Shown here one piece after another: positions 8,658 to 17,292 of a stretch of 64,000 bases of DNA. The DNA is taken from the NCBI RefSeq assembly GCF_902506555.1, contig NZ_LR732707.1, positions 3,185,290-3,249,289 of the forward strand. The letters are read 5' to 3'. Both the position numbers and the translations under genes were made by a program. A model generated the notes under the pieces. The model was not told where the DNA came from. It did not search any database and worked only from the letters and a program-made list of their open reading frames with translations. The DNA comes from Sphingorhabdus sp. 109. Its GTDB lineage: Bacteria > Pseudomonadota > Alphaproteobacteria > Sphingomonadales > Sphingomonadaceae. Positions within the stretch are counted from its first letter, which is position 1. Each line of letters opens with the position of its first letter.

Positions 8658-9008
8658 TCAGAGTATCTCTTGCACGATCTCCTGCGGACGACACAGCCGC
8701 ACCCCTTTTTCGGTCTCGACCAGCGGCCGGTTGATCAGGATTGGCTCCCGCGCCATTGCATCCAGGATCTGGTCGGCTGTAGCGCTGTCTTCCGTCAACC
8801 CGAGCTCCTCGGCAGGCGAACCGCGCACTCTTAGGCCTTCCTGCGGAGTCATGCCAGCATCGCTGTAAAGCTGTTCCAGCTTGGCACGGCTCGGCGGGTT
8901 TTTCAGATATTCGACCACAGTCAGATCAACGCCTGGTGTCTCTTCCAGTATCGCCAAAGTCTTGCGCGATGTGCCGCATTTCGGGTTGTGCCAGATCGTC
9001 GCTTTCAT
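8658..9008 (-). CDS. arsC: Arsenate reductase, ArsC glutaredoxin-dependent family
   Basis: This 116-residue thioredoxin-fold enzyme is expected to reduce arsenate to arsenite using glutathione/glutaredoxin. It contains the active-site HNPKCGTSRKTL with the catalytic Cys, the ILINRPLVE arginine and the terminal block GVRLCRPQEIVQEIL, all close to the E. coli plasmid ArsC pattern. I choose the ATG at 9008 (MKATIWHNPKC), which has GGGAGAG upstream; a seven-residue longer reading is possible but lacks support. No arsB/acr3 or arsR gene is adjacent, so it is a stand-alone arsC. Confidence 0.88.
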   Translation of the reverse strand: MKATIWHNPKCGTSRKTLAILEETPGVDLTVVEYLKNPPSRAKLEQLYSDAGMTPQEGLRVRGSPAEELGLTEDSATADQILDAMAREPILINRPLVETEKGVRLCRPQEIVQEIL

Positions 9009-9103
9009 GTTTCTCTCCCATTGGGTCAATGCCGCTTCATAAGCACAAGTCTGGCGGTTGTTTCAAAGAAAATGTCAAAAACCCAACGATTCTTTGTTGC
9101 GTA

Positions 9104-9118
9104 TGAGAACTAATCGCA
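9104..9118. promoter_or_regulatory. Possible second, degenerate Fur-like site
   Basis: TGAGAACTAATCGCA loosely fits the 7-1-7 Fur pattern (TGATAAT-n-ATTATCA) and lies 15 bases upstream of a much better site. It may form a tandem site, but alone it would not be convincing. Confidence 0.35.
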
Positions 9119-9133
9119 TTAGCGAAGCGGCAA

Positions 9134-9150
9134 TTGAGAATAATTCTCAA
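9134..9150. promoter_or_regulatory. Fur box upstream of siderophore receptor
   Basis: TTGAGAATAATTCTCAA is a perfect 8-1-8 inverted repeat and matches the 7-1-7 Fur operator pattern except for a G in place of T in each arm. It ends 13 bases before the GTG start of the TonB-dependent siderophore receptor, so iron-bound Fur would block transcription or sit across the start of the message. Confidence 0.75.
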
Positions 9151-9163
9151 GCGAGGGGGGTCT

Positions 9164-11326
9164 GTGGATATTGTTTCGTGCCGTTTGTTGTGCCTTTTAA
9201 CCTCTGTTAGTCTGGCCGCGGTCGCGGCAAGTCCGGCGCACGCATCCGGTCAGGAGATGTGGGAGGAAGGCTTTTCCGACGATCAGGAAATTATCGTAAC
9301 TGGTGAAAAGCAGGGCTATGTCGCGATCAGCAGCGCTGGTTTGAAAACCGACGTGCCGCTCATAGATACTCCCCAAACCGTATCAGTCCTGACCCGCGAG
9401 CAACTGGATGACCAAGCGCTTCAGGATATCGGGGATATTCTCCGTTATACGCCTGGCGCATCGATCGGACAGGGCGAAGGCAATCGCGACCAGATCACCA
9501 TCAGGGGGCAGAACACCACCGCCGATTTCTTCGTCGATGGTATTCGCGATGATGTCCAATATTTCCGGCCGCTCTATAATATCGAGCGGGTTGAAATTCA
9601 CAAAGGCCCCAATGCGATGATCTTTGGCCGGGGCGGCGGTGGCGGAATCGTCAACAGGGTGACGAAATCACCGATCTCCGATCGGCAGTTTGGCGAAGCG
9701 ACCGCCAGTGTCGACAGCTTTGGCGCATTTTATTTTGCCGGTGACCTGAATCTGCCCGTCGGCGATTCCGCGGCCTTCCGGCTCAATGGCCTTTATGAGG
9801 ATTTCAACAACCATCGCGATTTTTACGATGGCCGCCGTTTCGCCATCAACCCGACATTCGGTACCGAACTGGACGACAAGAACCGGATATTGCTGTCCTA
9901 CGAATATGTTGATGATGATCGTGCGGTAGACCGCGGCAATCCGGCGGAACTGCGCGCCGCAGGGGATGCCTGCTCGTTCGGCGACCCTTGCGGACCGCTT
10001 GCCGGATATCGCGATACATTGTTCGGCCAGCCCGGAACCAACCGCACGACGCTGCAGGCCCATATCGTCAAGTTGCGGGTGGAACATGATTTCAGTGATG
10101 AGCTGAGCTTCAGTTCGACCACCCAATATGGCGATTATGACAAGCTCTATCGCAACGTCTATCCGGTCGATGCGGTGAGCAACGATATCCGGCTGACGCC
10201 CGTCGCCAATTCGGTCACGCTCGACGGCTATGTCGACACGACTGACCGCGAGAATTTCATCACGCAGGGCAATTTGTTGTGGACGGGCGATACTGGTGCT
10301 CTGGGCCACAGCCTGTTGCTCGGTTATGAAATCGGCCAGCAAAAATCTGCCAATGCCCGCCGTGATATATTCTTTGCCGCCAGCAGTGATGACCAGATAG
10401 TGGTTCCGCTAACCGACCCTATCGTCGTTCCGGCATTCACCTTTCCGGCATTCAGCCGCAGCACCGTTTCCGACCTGAAATTCCTGTCGCTTTATGTGCA
10501 GAACCAGATCAGTATTGGTGATCATTTCGATATAATCGGCGGCGTGCGTTTTGATCGTTTTGATCTTGATGTCAACGATATCCAGAACAGCTTGCTGCTC
10601 AGCCGGACGGACGAAAAATTCTCGCCGCGATTCGGCGCGATCTACAAGCCGCAGGAAAATATCTCGATTTACGCGAGCTATGCCAAAAGCTTTCTGCCCC
10701 GTTCGGGTGACCAGTTTCTGACGCTCACCCCGAGCACCGCCAATCTCGCACCGGAAACCTTCGACAATTACGAAATCGGTGTAAAATATGACCTGACATC
10801 CGGGCTTAGCCTGACCGCAGCGCTGTTCCGTCTGGACCGGGACGACCAGTCTATCCTGCTCGACAATCAGGGCAATAGCACCTTGTCCGGGTCGCGGACC
10901 GAAGGCGTCGAGTTCCAGCTCGTCGGCAAGCTGACGGAACGGTTGCAAATCAATGCAGGCTATAGCTATCTCGATGGCCAGCAACGCAATGCGACTACCG
11001 TTGCCGGTCAGGAACTGCGCCTTTTCCAGGTGCCGGAACATATGGTTTCGCTGTGGACCAAATATGATTTCACCACGCAATTTGCGGCCGGTGTCGGTGT
11101 GACCCATCAGTCGAGCCAGTTCGCGACCAACGACAATAGCGTCCGCATACCGGCTTTCACCCGGGTCGACGCTGCTCTTTACTATGACGTCAGCGAGAAG
11201 GTGCAGGTCCAGCTCAACGTGGAAAATCTGTTCGACGAAACTTATTATCCGTCGGTCCATAATAATGACAATATTTCAACCGGTGAACCGCTCAACGCGC
11301 GGCTGACCGTGAAATTCGGCTTTTAG
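9164..11326 (+). CDS. TonB-dependent siderophore receptor
   Basis: This 720-residue outer-membrane receptor is of the ferric-siderophore type. A signal peptide ends near PAHA, followed by a TonB-box-like segment (DDQEIIVTGE). The plug domain (DTPQTVSVLTREQLDDQAL, then DILRYTPGASIGQGEGNRDQ, GPNAMIFGRGGGGGIVNRVT) precedes the barrel, which ends in aromatic Phe (LTVKFGF). The plug style resembles catecholate siderophore receptors such as Fiu. The start is GTG 9164 with a strong GAGGGGGG ribosome site; an in-frame TTG at 9134 lies inside the Fur box and is not the start. Iron repression by Fur is well supported by the site at 9134-9150. Confidence 0.92.
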   Translation: MDIVSCRLLCLLTSVSLAAVAASPAHASGQEMWEEGFSDDQEIIVTGEKQGYVAISSAGLKTDVPLIDTPQTVSVLTREQLDDQALQDIGDILRYTPGASIGQGEGNRDQITIRGQNTTADFFVDGIRDDVQYFRPLYNIERVEIHKGPNAMIFGRGGGGGIVNRVTKSPISDRQFGEATASVDSFGAFYFAGDLNLPVGDSAAFRLNGLYEDFNNHRDFYDGRRFAINPTFGTELDDKNRILLSYEYVDDDRAVDRGNPAELRAAGDACSFGDPCGPLAGYRDTLFGQPGTNRTTLQAHIVKLRVEHDFSDELSFSSTTQYGDYDKLYRNVYPVDAVSNDIRLTPVANSVTLDGYVDTTDRENFITQGNLLWTGDTGALGHSLLLGYEIGQQKSANARRDIFFAASSDDQIVVPLTDPIVVPAFTFPAFSRSTVSDLKFLSLYVQNQISIGDHFDIIGGVRFDRFDLDVNDIQNSLLLSRTDEKFSPRFGAIYKPQENISIYASYAKSFLPRSGDQFLTLTPSTANLAPETFDNYEIGVKYDLTSGLSLTAALFRLDRDDQSILLDNQGNSTLSGSRTEGVEFQLVGKLTERLQINAGYSYLDGQQRNATTVAGQELRLFQVPEHMVSLWTKYDFTTQFAAGVGVTHQSSQFATNDNSVRIPAFTRVDAALYYDVSEKVQVQLNVENLFDETYYPSVHNNDNISTGEPLNARLTVKFGF

Positions 11327-11342
11327 ACTTTTCGCGGAACTT

Positions 11343-11370
11343 GTACCCCGGCGAAGACCGGGGCCCATCG
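11343..11370. repeat. Sphingomonad-type REP palindrome (single copy)
   Basis: A GC-rich palindrome (ACCCCGG-CGAAGA-CCGGGGCC core) lies just after the siderophore receptor stop. The same general type occurs as an inverted pair at 62797-62946. It may also act as a transcription end point, but there is no T-run. Confidence 0.55.
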
Positions 11371-11497
11371 CCAAAAATCGGGTCAGCGCCCAATCGGGAA
11401 GAGGTTCAGCTCTTTGCGACCTGAAAGCGCTTTAAAATTCCGGCCGGGCTGTATCCTGATGGTCCTGGATGGACACCCGCCGTCTCGGGTGAACAAC

Positions 11498-12037
11498 TCA
11501 TTCCTTGGGGGTCAGCGCCGGCACGGCCTTGGCGGCATCTTCCGGGTCGATACCCGGCGGCGGAGCTGAACTAAGCACCGCTTCTCCGCGGGCCACGCGA
11601 CCGGCGCGCTGGATCGCCTCGCGGATGCGCGGATAGGTGCCGCAGCGGCAGATATTGGTGATCGCTTCGTCAATTTCGGACTTTGACGGATTGGAATTTT
11701 TCTTCAGCAATACCGCCGCCGCCATGATCATGCCGGACTGGCAGAAGCCGCATTGCGGGACATTCTCTGCCGCCCAGGCCTGTTGCACCGGATGGCTGCG
11801 ATCGCGCGACAGCGCTTCGATCGTCGTGACAAAACGGCCCTCCATCTCGCCGATGGTGACCAGACAGGAGCGGATCGCCTCGCCGTCGACCTCGACCATG
11901 CAGGCGCCGCAATCGCCCGTGCCGCAGCCATATTTGGTGCCGGTGAGATTGGATGCGTCGCGCAGCGCCCATAGCAGGGGGGTTTCCGGGTCCATCCGGT
12001 ACTGGACCGGACGGTCGTTGACGGTGAATTTGGTCAT
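11498..12037 (-). CDS. Two-[2Fe-2S] small subunit of a molybdenum hydroxylase (IorA/CoxS-like), orphan
   Basis: This 179-residue protein would carry electrons in a xanthine-oxidase-family dehydrogenase. The plant-ferredoxin-type cluster motif is GCGTGDCGACMV. The second cluster motif is QCGFCQSGMIM together with NICRCGTYPRIREAI. The closest named relatives are isoquinoline 1-oxidoreductase alpha and aldehyde-dehydrogenase iron-sulphur subunits. The large molybdopterin subunit normally sits next to it, but here the neighbours are a TonB receptor and a DUF2938 gene, so the subunit is orphaned. I choose Met at 12037 (MTKFTVNDRP), where homology begins; longer reading to 12112 lacks a ribosome site and homology. 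Confidence 0.88.
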   Translation of the reverse strand: MTKFTVNDRPVQYRMDPETPLLWALRDASNLTGTKYGCGTGDCGACMVEVDGEAIRSCLVTIGEMEGRFVTTIEALSRDRSHPVQQAWAAENVPQCGFCQSGMIMAAAVLLKKNSNPSKSEIDEAITNICRCGTYPRIREAIQRAGRVARGEAVLSSAPPPGIDPEDAAKAVPALTPKE

Positions 12038-12154
12038 GAAGCCAATCGTTACATCAGAAAATGCGGTCCGACAATGCAGCCCGACAAGTTGTATTGACGG
12101 AGCCATAAACAAGGCCTAAATAGCATGATATATCATAACATATGGCAAGGCAAT

Positions 12155-12655
12155 ATGAACCCGAACACTCCAGAACTTGTAATTGCAGTTGTCGCAATAG
12201 GTATCGGCGCCACGGCCTTGCTAGACCTGTGGGCACTGTTCGCGGGCCATGTGCTGGGTCTCCCTGTCGCCAATTGGGCCAGAGTGGGCCGGTGGCTTGG
12301 ATATTTTCCAAAAGGCCGGTTTGTTCATCACGATATCGCCGCTGCCCCGCCTATAGCCAGCGAACGATTGATCGGCTGGAGCGCACATTATATTATCGGA
12401 ATATTCTATGCGACGGTGCTGTTTCTATTCTTCGGGTCGAACTGGATCAGCAATCCGACACTCGCGCCCGCACTTGCCATCGGCTTGGCCACGGTTGTGG
12501 CGCCTTTCTTCATCATGCAACCAGCGATGGGAGCGGGAATCGCAGCCGCAAATACGCCCAACCCACTGGTAGCCCGTCTGAGCAGCATTTTGGGCCATAG
12601 CGTTTTTGGCTTCGGCCTCTATTTATCGGCGCTTATTCTCACAATGCCGGGTTGA
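12155..12655 (+). CDS. DUF2938 family membrane protein
   Basis: This 166-residue integral membrane protein has about four hydrophobic helices (VIAVVAIGIGATALLDLWAL, then IGWSAHYIIGIFYATVLFLF, ALAIGLATVVAPFFIMQPAM, and SVFGFGLYLSALIL). The conserved polar pieces GRWLGY and FVHHDIAAAPP fit DUF2938, whose function is unknown. The start is taken at 12155, where AAGGC precedes the ATG; an upstream ATG at 12125 has no ribosome site. It is divergent from the iron-sulphur subunit gene. Confidence 0.8.
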   Translation: MNPNTPELVIAVVAIGIGATALLDLWALFAGHVLGLPVANWARVGRWLGYFPKGRFVHHDIAAAPPIASERLIGWSAHYIIGIFYATVLFLFFGSNWISNPTLAPALAIGLATVVAPFFIMQPAMGAGIAAANTPNPLVARLSSILGHSVFGFGLYLSALILTMPG

Positions 12656-12748
12656 GTAAATGCTGATGGGCATTCGCATCGTCGGCAAATTTGGTCATGG
12701 GCCAATGCCCGTCATGCTGAAACAGGTTCTGCATGACGAAAGCGGTTA

Positions 12749-13513
12749 TTAGTCGCGCCAGCTTTTGTCTTCGCGATCAATCAGCCGCACCATTGCGTCG
12801 AATTCGGGGACGCCCTGCTGCAGCGGATCGATCGAGGCCTGCGACAGATTGTCGAGATGCTTTTTGATCACCTCTTCACCGATCAGCACCGGTTTGCCCA
12901 TCGACAGGGTCTGCATCTGGATTTCGCAGGCGCGTTGCAGCACCCAGTGGTTGAGGAAGGCTTGTTCCAGTGTCCGGCCCATCACCACCGGTCCGTGATT
13001 TTCCAGCATCATCATCCGTTTCTGGCCAAGGCTGGCGAGAAAGCGCGGGCCTTCATCCTCGTGCACGGTGATGCCTTCGAACTTGTGATAGGCGAGGCGC
13101 GGGACGATCGCTGCGGCGTAGAAATTGATTGGCTGCAGTCCGCCTTCTACCGAGGACACTGCCATGGTTGCTGTCGTGTGGGTATGGATAATGGCATGGA
13201 CATCGGGCAATTCGCGGTGGAACAGGCTGTGCTGGGTAAAGCCGGCCTTGTTGACCGGGTAGGTCGAGCCATCCAGCGTGTTGCCGTCGATATCGATCTT
13301 GACCAGGGTCGAGGCGGTCACCTCGCTGAAATGCAGGCCATAAGGATTGATCAGAAAGGCATCATCCTCGCCGGGCACTTTGAGCGTGATATGGTTGAAA
13401 ATCATTTCGTCCCAGCCGAGATAGGCGAAAATCCGGTAGCAGGCGGCAAGCCGCTGGCGTGCTTTCCATTCTTCTTCGCTGCAACTGGACTGGATATTGA
13501 TTGCGGTGGCCAT
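12749..13513 (-). CDS. Class II aldolase/adducin family protein
   Basis: This 254-residue cytoplasmic enzyme has the zinc-binding aldolase II fold. Metal-ligand histidines appear in AIIHTHTTATMAVS, with a further one in MLENHGPVVMG. An acidic catalytic-region segment GWDEMIFNHITLKVPG is near the N-terminus. Substrates of the family are often sugar phosphates or hydroxy acids, but no pathway neighbour identifies one here. The start has a GAGGAGAG ribosome site. It stands alone, convergent with DUF2938 and divergent from rpsU. Confidence 0.88.
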   Translation of the reverse strand: MATAINIQSSCSEEEWKARQRLAACYRIFAYLGWDEMIFNHITLKVPGEDDAFLINPYGLHFSEVTASTLVKIDIDGNTLDGSTYPVNKAGFTQHSLFHRELPDVHAIIHTHTTATMAVSSVEGGLQPINFYAAAIVPRLAYHKFEGITVHEDEGPRFLASLGQKRMMMLENHGPVVMGRTLEQAFLNHWVLQRACEIQMQTLSMGKPVLIGEEVIKKHLDNLSQASIDPLQQGVPEFDAMVRLIDREDKSWRD

Positions 13514-13773
13514 GTCTGTCTCTCCTCGAATCGGCTAGTCTTTTATTATCCGCCATATTATAGCAATGACCCGAAAAGACGAAGGCCAAGCTGCCCTCAT
13601 TCGCGCAAAGAATCGCGTAAAAGCTTGCCTCGGTTCCAAGAAATTGATAGGCGGCGCGAGATTGAAGCAGATTGATTCTGCTGCAAACCCTTTTTTATGG
13701 CTTTTACACTAATATAGGCCGGAAGAAATTGCTTCTGGACCGCTACGAAATCTGAACGGAGTTACTCAGTCTT

Positions 13774-13980
13774 ATGCAAATCATGGTTCGCGATAATAAT
13801 GTTGATCAGGCCCTTCGGGCGCTCAAGAAAAAATTGCAGCGTGAAGGCGTCTATCGCGAAATGAAACTGCGTCGCCATTATGAAAAGCCGTCTGAAAAGC
13901 GTGCTCGCGAAAAGGCAGCTGCCGTACGTCGCGCCCGCAAGATGGATCGCAAGCGTATGGAACGCGATGGTCTCATTTAA
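13774..13980 (+). CDS. rpsU: Small ribosomal subunit protein S21
   Basis: This 68-residue basic protein of the 30S subunit starts [20 protein letters not shown] and ends in the Arg/Lys-rich tail [15 protein letters not shown], the usual alphaproteobacterial form. It assists the base pairing of the Shine-Dalgarno region. It is followed by an FKBP isomerase gene after 35 bases, likely in one transcript. Confidence 0.97.
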   Translation: MQIMVRDNNVDQALRALKKKLQREGVYREMKLRRHYEKPSEKRAREKAAAVRRARKMDRKRMERDGLI

Positions 13981-14015
13981 GCGCTTCGGCTCCACAAGAA
14001 CAAGGTAGCCCGCCC

Positions 14016-14591
14016 ATGTCTGTTACGACGGTTCCGATTCATCCCATCAAAAAGGGATCACTGACCAAGATCTGGATCGGTGTATTGCTGATTGCTGCCG
14101 CAGCATTCGGTCTCGCCTATGCAGGAACCCAGAGTGCGGTTGTGACGGGCGCGTCCAACGAGCAGTTTCTGGCAGCCAATGCCGGTGAAGACGGCGTTGT
14201 AACAACCGAATCCGGGCTGCAATATAAAGTCATCACTCCGGGCGAGGGGCCTTCGCCGGTCGCCACCGACACGGCTCTGGTCAAATATGAAGGCCAGTTG
14301 CGCGACGGCACGGTTTTCGATGCCAACGAGCAGGCACCGATGCCGGTTGGCGCCGTAGTTCCCGGTTTTTCCGAAGCGCTGCAGCTGATGCAGAAAGGCG
14401 GCGAATACCGCATCTGGATCCCGTCCGAATTGGCCTATGGCGAAGCTTCCCCCGGCGAACAGATCCCGCCGAACAGCCTGCTGATTTTCGACGTTACGCT
14501 GATCGATTTCATTTCGCAGGCGCAGATGGAAGAATTGCGTCAGCAGATGCAGGCTGAGGGAATGCCCGGCGGACCACCGCCAAGCCGCTGA
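14016..14591 (+). CDS. FKBP-type peptidyl-prolyl cis-trans isomerase, membrane-anchored or exported
   Basis: This 191-residue protein has an N-terminal hydrophobic helix (IWIGVLLIAAAAFGLAYAG) followed by an FKBP domain at about residues 60-165. Typical pieces are ESGLQYKVITPGEG, DTALVKYEGQLRDGTVFDAN, VPGFSEALQLMQKGGEYRIW and IPSELAYGE. It catalyses proline isomerisation, most likely in the periplasm. Its short distance from rpsU suggests co-transcription, an arrangement I recall in other sphingomonads. Confidence 0.9.
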   Translation: MSVTTVPIHPIKKGSLTKIWIGVLLIAAAAFGLAYAGTQSAVVTGASNEQFLAANAGEDGVVTTESGLQYKVITPGEGPSPVATDTALVKYEGQLRDGTVFDANEQAPMPVGAVVPGFSEALQLMQKGGEYRIWIPSELAYGEASPGEQIPPNSLLIFDVTLIDFISQAQMEELRQQMQAEGMPGGPPPSR

Positions 14592-14629
14592 TCCCGCGCC
14601 CGGCTACTAATCCAGGCTTGCCGACGCGA

Positions 14630-16720
14630 TCATGTGCGTTCGGCCTGAGCGACCGCTTCCGACGCGCGCAGAGCTGACAATATCCGCATCAGATGGTGGA
14701 CATTGTGTACTTCCAGATCAACGTCGAAGGTATGGAACGGGCCGTCCCGGTGGGACAGGCGCAGGTTCAGGATATTGGCGTTGTGAAAGCCGAAAATCCC
14801 GGCCATTTCGGACAGCGTCCCCGGCTTGTTGTGCAAGACCACGCATAGCCGCGCCGCGGCGCCATCGCTTTCATTGCCCCAGCTGAGATCGACCCAGTCG
14901 GCATCGACGCCGTCGGCAAGGCTCTGGCAGTCGATCGTGTGCACCTCGACATTCTGGCCGCTGCGGCGCAAGCCGACGATCCGGTCTCCGGGTACCGGGT
15001 GACAGCATTCGGCGAGATTGAAGGCGACGCCGGGCGTCAGGCCCTTGATCGAGATCGCGCGATCCTGTTCCGGCCATTGCCGCTCGTCGTCATTGTCGTG
15101 CACGCTGCCCGGGATGATCGCTTCCATCACTTCCCGATCGCTGAGCTGACGGGTGCCAATCGCGATCATCAGGTCGTCCGGCTCCTTCAGGTCCAGCCGC
15201 TTGAGCGCGGCCTTGATCGCGCGCTTGCCGATCTTGCCGGGCAGCCGCTCGATGATTTCCTCGTAAAGTTCCGTGCCGATGGCGATAATCTCGTCGCGTT
15301 CCTTGAACCGGACGTTGCGGCGGATGGCAGCGCGTGCCTTGCCGGTAATGACAAAGGACAGCCAGCCCGGCTGCGGTTCCTGTCCCTTGGACTTGAGGAT
15401 TTCGACAACATCGCCATTTTGCAGCTGGGTCCGGAGCGGGACGTGCCGCCCGTTGACCTTGGCACCGACCGCCTGGTTTCCGAGATCGGTGTGCACCGCA
15501 TAGGCAAAGTCGACCGTGGTCGATCCGCGCGGCAGCTGCAGCAGGGTCCCTTTCGGGGTGAAGGCAAAAATCCGGTCCTGGTACATCGCCAGCTTGGCAT
15601 GTTCGAGCAATTCTTCGGCATCTTCCGCCTGGTCCAGGATCTCGATCAGGTCGCGGATCCAGCCGGCCTGTCCATCGGGCCGGTTGCCCTGTTTATAAGC
15701 CCAGTGCGCGGCAAGACCGAATTCATTATCCTCATGCATGCGCTGCGAGCGGATCTGGATTTCCACGCGCATATTGTTGCCGTGCATGATGGTCGTATGG
15801 ATCGAGCGGTAGCCATTGCGCTTGGGCGTGGAAATATAATCCTTGAACCGGCCCGGCACCATTTTCCATTTCTCGTGCAGGATGCCGAGCGCCCGGTAGC
15901 ATTCGGCACTATTGTCGGTCACCACGCGGAACGCCATGATATCGGTCAGCTGTTCGAAGCTGACGTGCCGCTCCTGCATCTTGCGCCAGATCGAATAGGG
16001 GTGTTTCTCCCGGCCATTGACATCCGCTGCCAGCCCGCCGCTTTCAAGCGCCTTCTGGATCGACAGGGCAATCTTGTCTACCTGACCCTCGTCGCCTTCC
16101 TTGATCGTCTGCAGTCTCTTGGTGATCGTTTCATAGGCTTCCGGTTCCATATGCTCGAAAGCCAGAAGCTGCATCTCGCGCATATATTCATACATGCCGA
16201 TCCGCTCGGCCAGCGGCGCATAGATATCCATGGTCTCATGGGCGATCCGCAGGCGTTTCTCTTCGCTCTTGATGAAATGCAGGGTCCGCATATTGTGCAG
16301 CCGGTCGGCCAGCTTGACCAGCAGGACGCGGATATCATCAGATGTGGCGAGCAGGAATTTGCGCAGATTTTCTGCGGCTCTTTCATTATCGGTCTGGGCT
16401 TCGATTTTTGACAGTTTGGTCACGCCATCGACCAGCCGGGCGATTTCGGAACCGAATAATTTGCTGATTTCTTCGGTAGTGGTGAGCGTATCCTCGACGG
16501 TATCGTGGAGCAGTGCGGTTACAATTGTCTGCTGGTCCAGCTTGAGGTCGGTCATCAGCCCGGCAACCTCGATGGGATGGCTGAAATAGGGGTCGCCGCT
16601 GGCGCGTTTCTGACTGCCGTGCCGCTGCACGGAAAAGACATAGGCCCGGTTGATCAGATCCTCATCTGCATCCGGATCGTAGGATCTTACACGTTCCACC
16701 AGTTCATATTGTCTCAGCAT
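14630..16720 (-). CDS. rsh: Bifunctional (p)ppGpp synthetase/hydrolase, long RSH
   Basis: This 696-residue RelA/SpoT homologue makes and degrades the alarmone (p)ppGpp. The HD hydrolase domain is intact (HGSQKRASGDPYFSHPIEVA, then ALLHDTVEDT and LVKLADRLHNMRTL). The synthetase domain carries GRFKDYISTPKRNGYRSIHT and VEIQIRSQRMHEDNEFGLAA. A TGS domain starts near FAFTPKGTLLQLPRGSTTVD, and an ACT domain lies at the C-terminus (LCVVLHNKPGTLSEMAGIFG). Both activities are predicted, as for the single alphaproteobacterial Rsh. An upstream terminator at 16756-16820 separates it from the gene before it, so it has its own promoter. Confidence 0.95.
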   Translation of the reverse strand: MLRQYELVERVRSYDPDADEDLINRAYVFSVQRHGSQKRASGDPYFSHPIEVAGLMTDLKLDQQTIVTALLHDTVEDTLTTTEEISKLFGSEIARLVDGVTKLSKIEAQTDNERAAENLRKFLLATSDDIRVLLVKLADRLHNMRTLHFIKSEEKRLRIAHETMDIYAPLAERIGMYEYMREMQLLAFEHMEPEAYETITKRLQTIKEGDEGQVDKIALSIQKALESGGLAADVNGREKHPYSIWRKMQERHVSFEQLTDIMAFRVVTDNSAECYRALGILHEKWKMVPGRFKDYISTPKRNGYRSIHTTIMHGNNMRVEIQIRSQRMHEDNEFGLAAHWAYKQGNRPDGQAGWIRDLIEILDQAEDAEELLEHAKLAMYQDRIFAFTPKGTLLQLPRGSTTVDFAYAVHTDLGNQAVGAKVNGRHVPLRTQLQNGDVVEILKSKGQEPQPGWLSFVITGKARAAIRRNVRFKERDEIIAIGTELYEEIIERLPGKIGKRAIKAALKRLDLKEPDDLMIAIGTRQLSDREVMEAIIPGSVHDNDDERQWPEQDRAISIKGLTPGVAFNLAECCHPVPGDRIVGLRRSGQNVEVHTIDCQSLADGVDADWVDLSWGNESDGAAARLCVVLHNKPGTLSEMAGIFGFHNANILNLRLSHRDGPFHTFDVDLEVHNVHHLMRILSALRASEAVAQAERT

Positions 16721-16755
16721 AGGCTAAAGATGGTGCGCTTTTGGTGTCGGGGCAA

Positions 16756-16820
16756 CAAAAAAGAGCGCCGAAGCCGCCGCTAGTTTCCGGGGAAGGGAAG
16801 CTAGGACAGGCTTCGGCGCC
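16756..16820 (-). terminator. Rho-independent terminator of the CC_3452-family gene
   Basis: On the minus strand an 11-base stem (GCGCCGAAGCC pairing with GGCTTCGGCGC, arms 16809-16819 and 16765-16775) is followed directly by TCTTTTTTG. The long loop of about 33 bases contains a second small complementary pair. It ends transcription 75 bases past the stop at 16895 and before rsh. Confidence 0.75.
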
Positions 16821-16894
16821 AAAGCTGACCGGCGGGGGCCAGGAATCTGGCTGCCACGGGGAGTGAGAAGGCCGGTCAGACGGGGACGGTCAAA

Positions 16895-17224
16895 TCAGTC
16901 GTTACATTGTGCGAGCGCCTCGGCATCAAACGCTTCGTCCTTGTAGGCGAAGCTGGCGAGCGGGCCGAACTTGTCGGCGATTTTGGCGCAGACCGAACGG
17001 GCGGAGGAGTTGCTTTTCGTACCGACGCAGCCGGTCCCGGAACAGCGCACTACCGCGCCTTTGATGATTTCCTGAGACGATTCTACCGGGGCTTGCAGCT
17101 CGGCGGTATAGGCAATGGGTGTGCTCCGCGCCTCGGCCGTCGTTGCCGTAAACAGGGTGAGCGAGGCCATCGCCGCGATCGAGAAGAATATGGAGGCGCG
17201 AAGCGGGCTTTGGGAGAGAAGCAT
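16895..17224 (-). CDS. CC_3452-family small secreted protein
   Basis: This 109-residue protein has a signal peptide (FFSIAAMASLTLFTATTAEA) and a mature domain with four cysteines (VVRCSGTGCVGTKSN, RSVCAKIADKFG, ALAQCND), fitting the CC_3452 family of Caulobacter and sphingomonads; the function is unknown. The start at 17224 is set by an AAAGGA ribosome site. The gene is divergent from an HxlR regulator with palindromes between them, so it is a likely target of that regulator. Confidence 0.78.
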   Translation of the reverse strand: MLLSQSPLRASIFFSIAAMASLTLFTATTAEARSTPIAYTAELQAPVESSQEIIKGAVVRCSGTGCVGTKSNSSARSVCAKIADKFGPLASFAYKDEAFDAEALAQCND

Positions 17225-17292
17225 GATATTTCCTTTCGTCAGTCGTTTTCTGCGGCCAGCCGGGGAGCGGCCGCAAGGGGAAGAAATCGGGC

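Noticed and set aside
13566-13712. 48-codon open frame upstream of rpsU
   Set aside because: No ribosome site and no recognisable similarity; more likely leader or promoter DNA.
14939-16411. 490-residue open frame antisense to rsh
   Set aside because: It mirrors the well-supported RelA/SpoT gene, has no domain, and arises from GC-rich codon usage.
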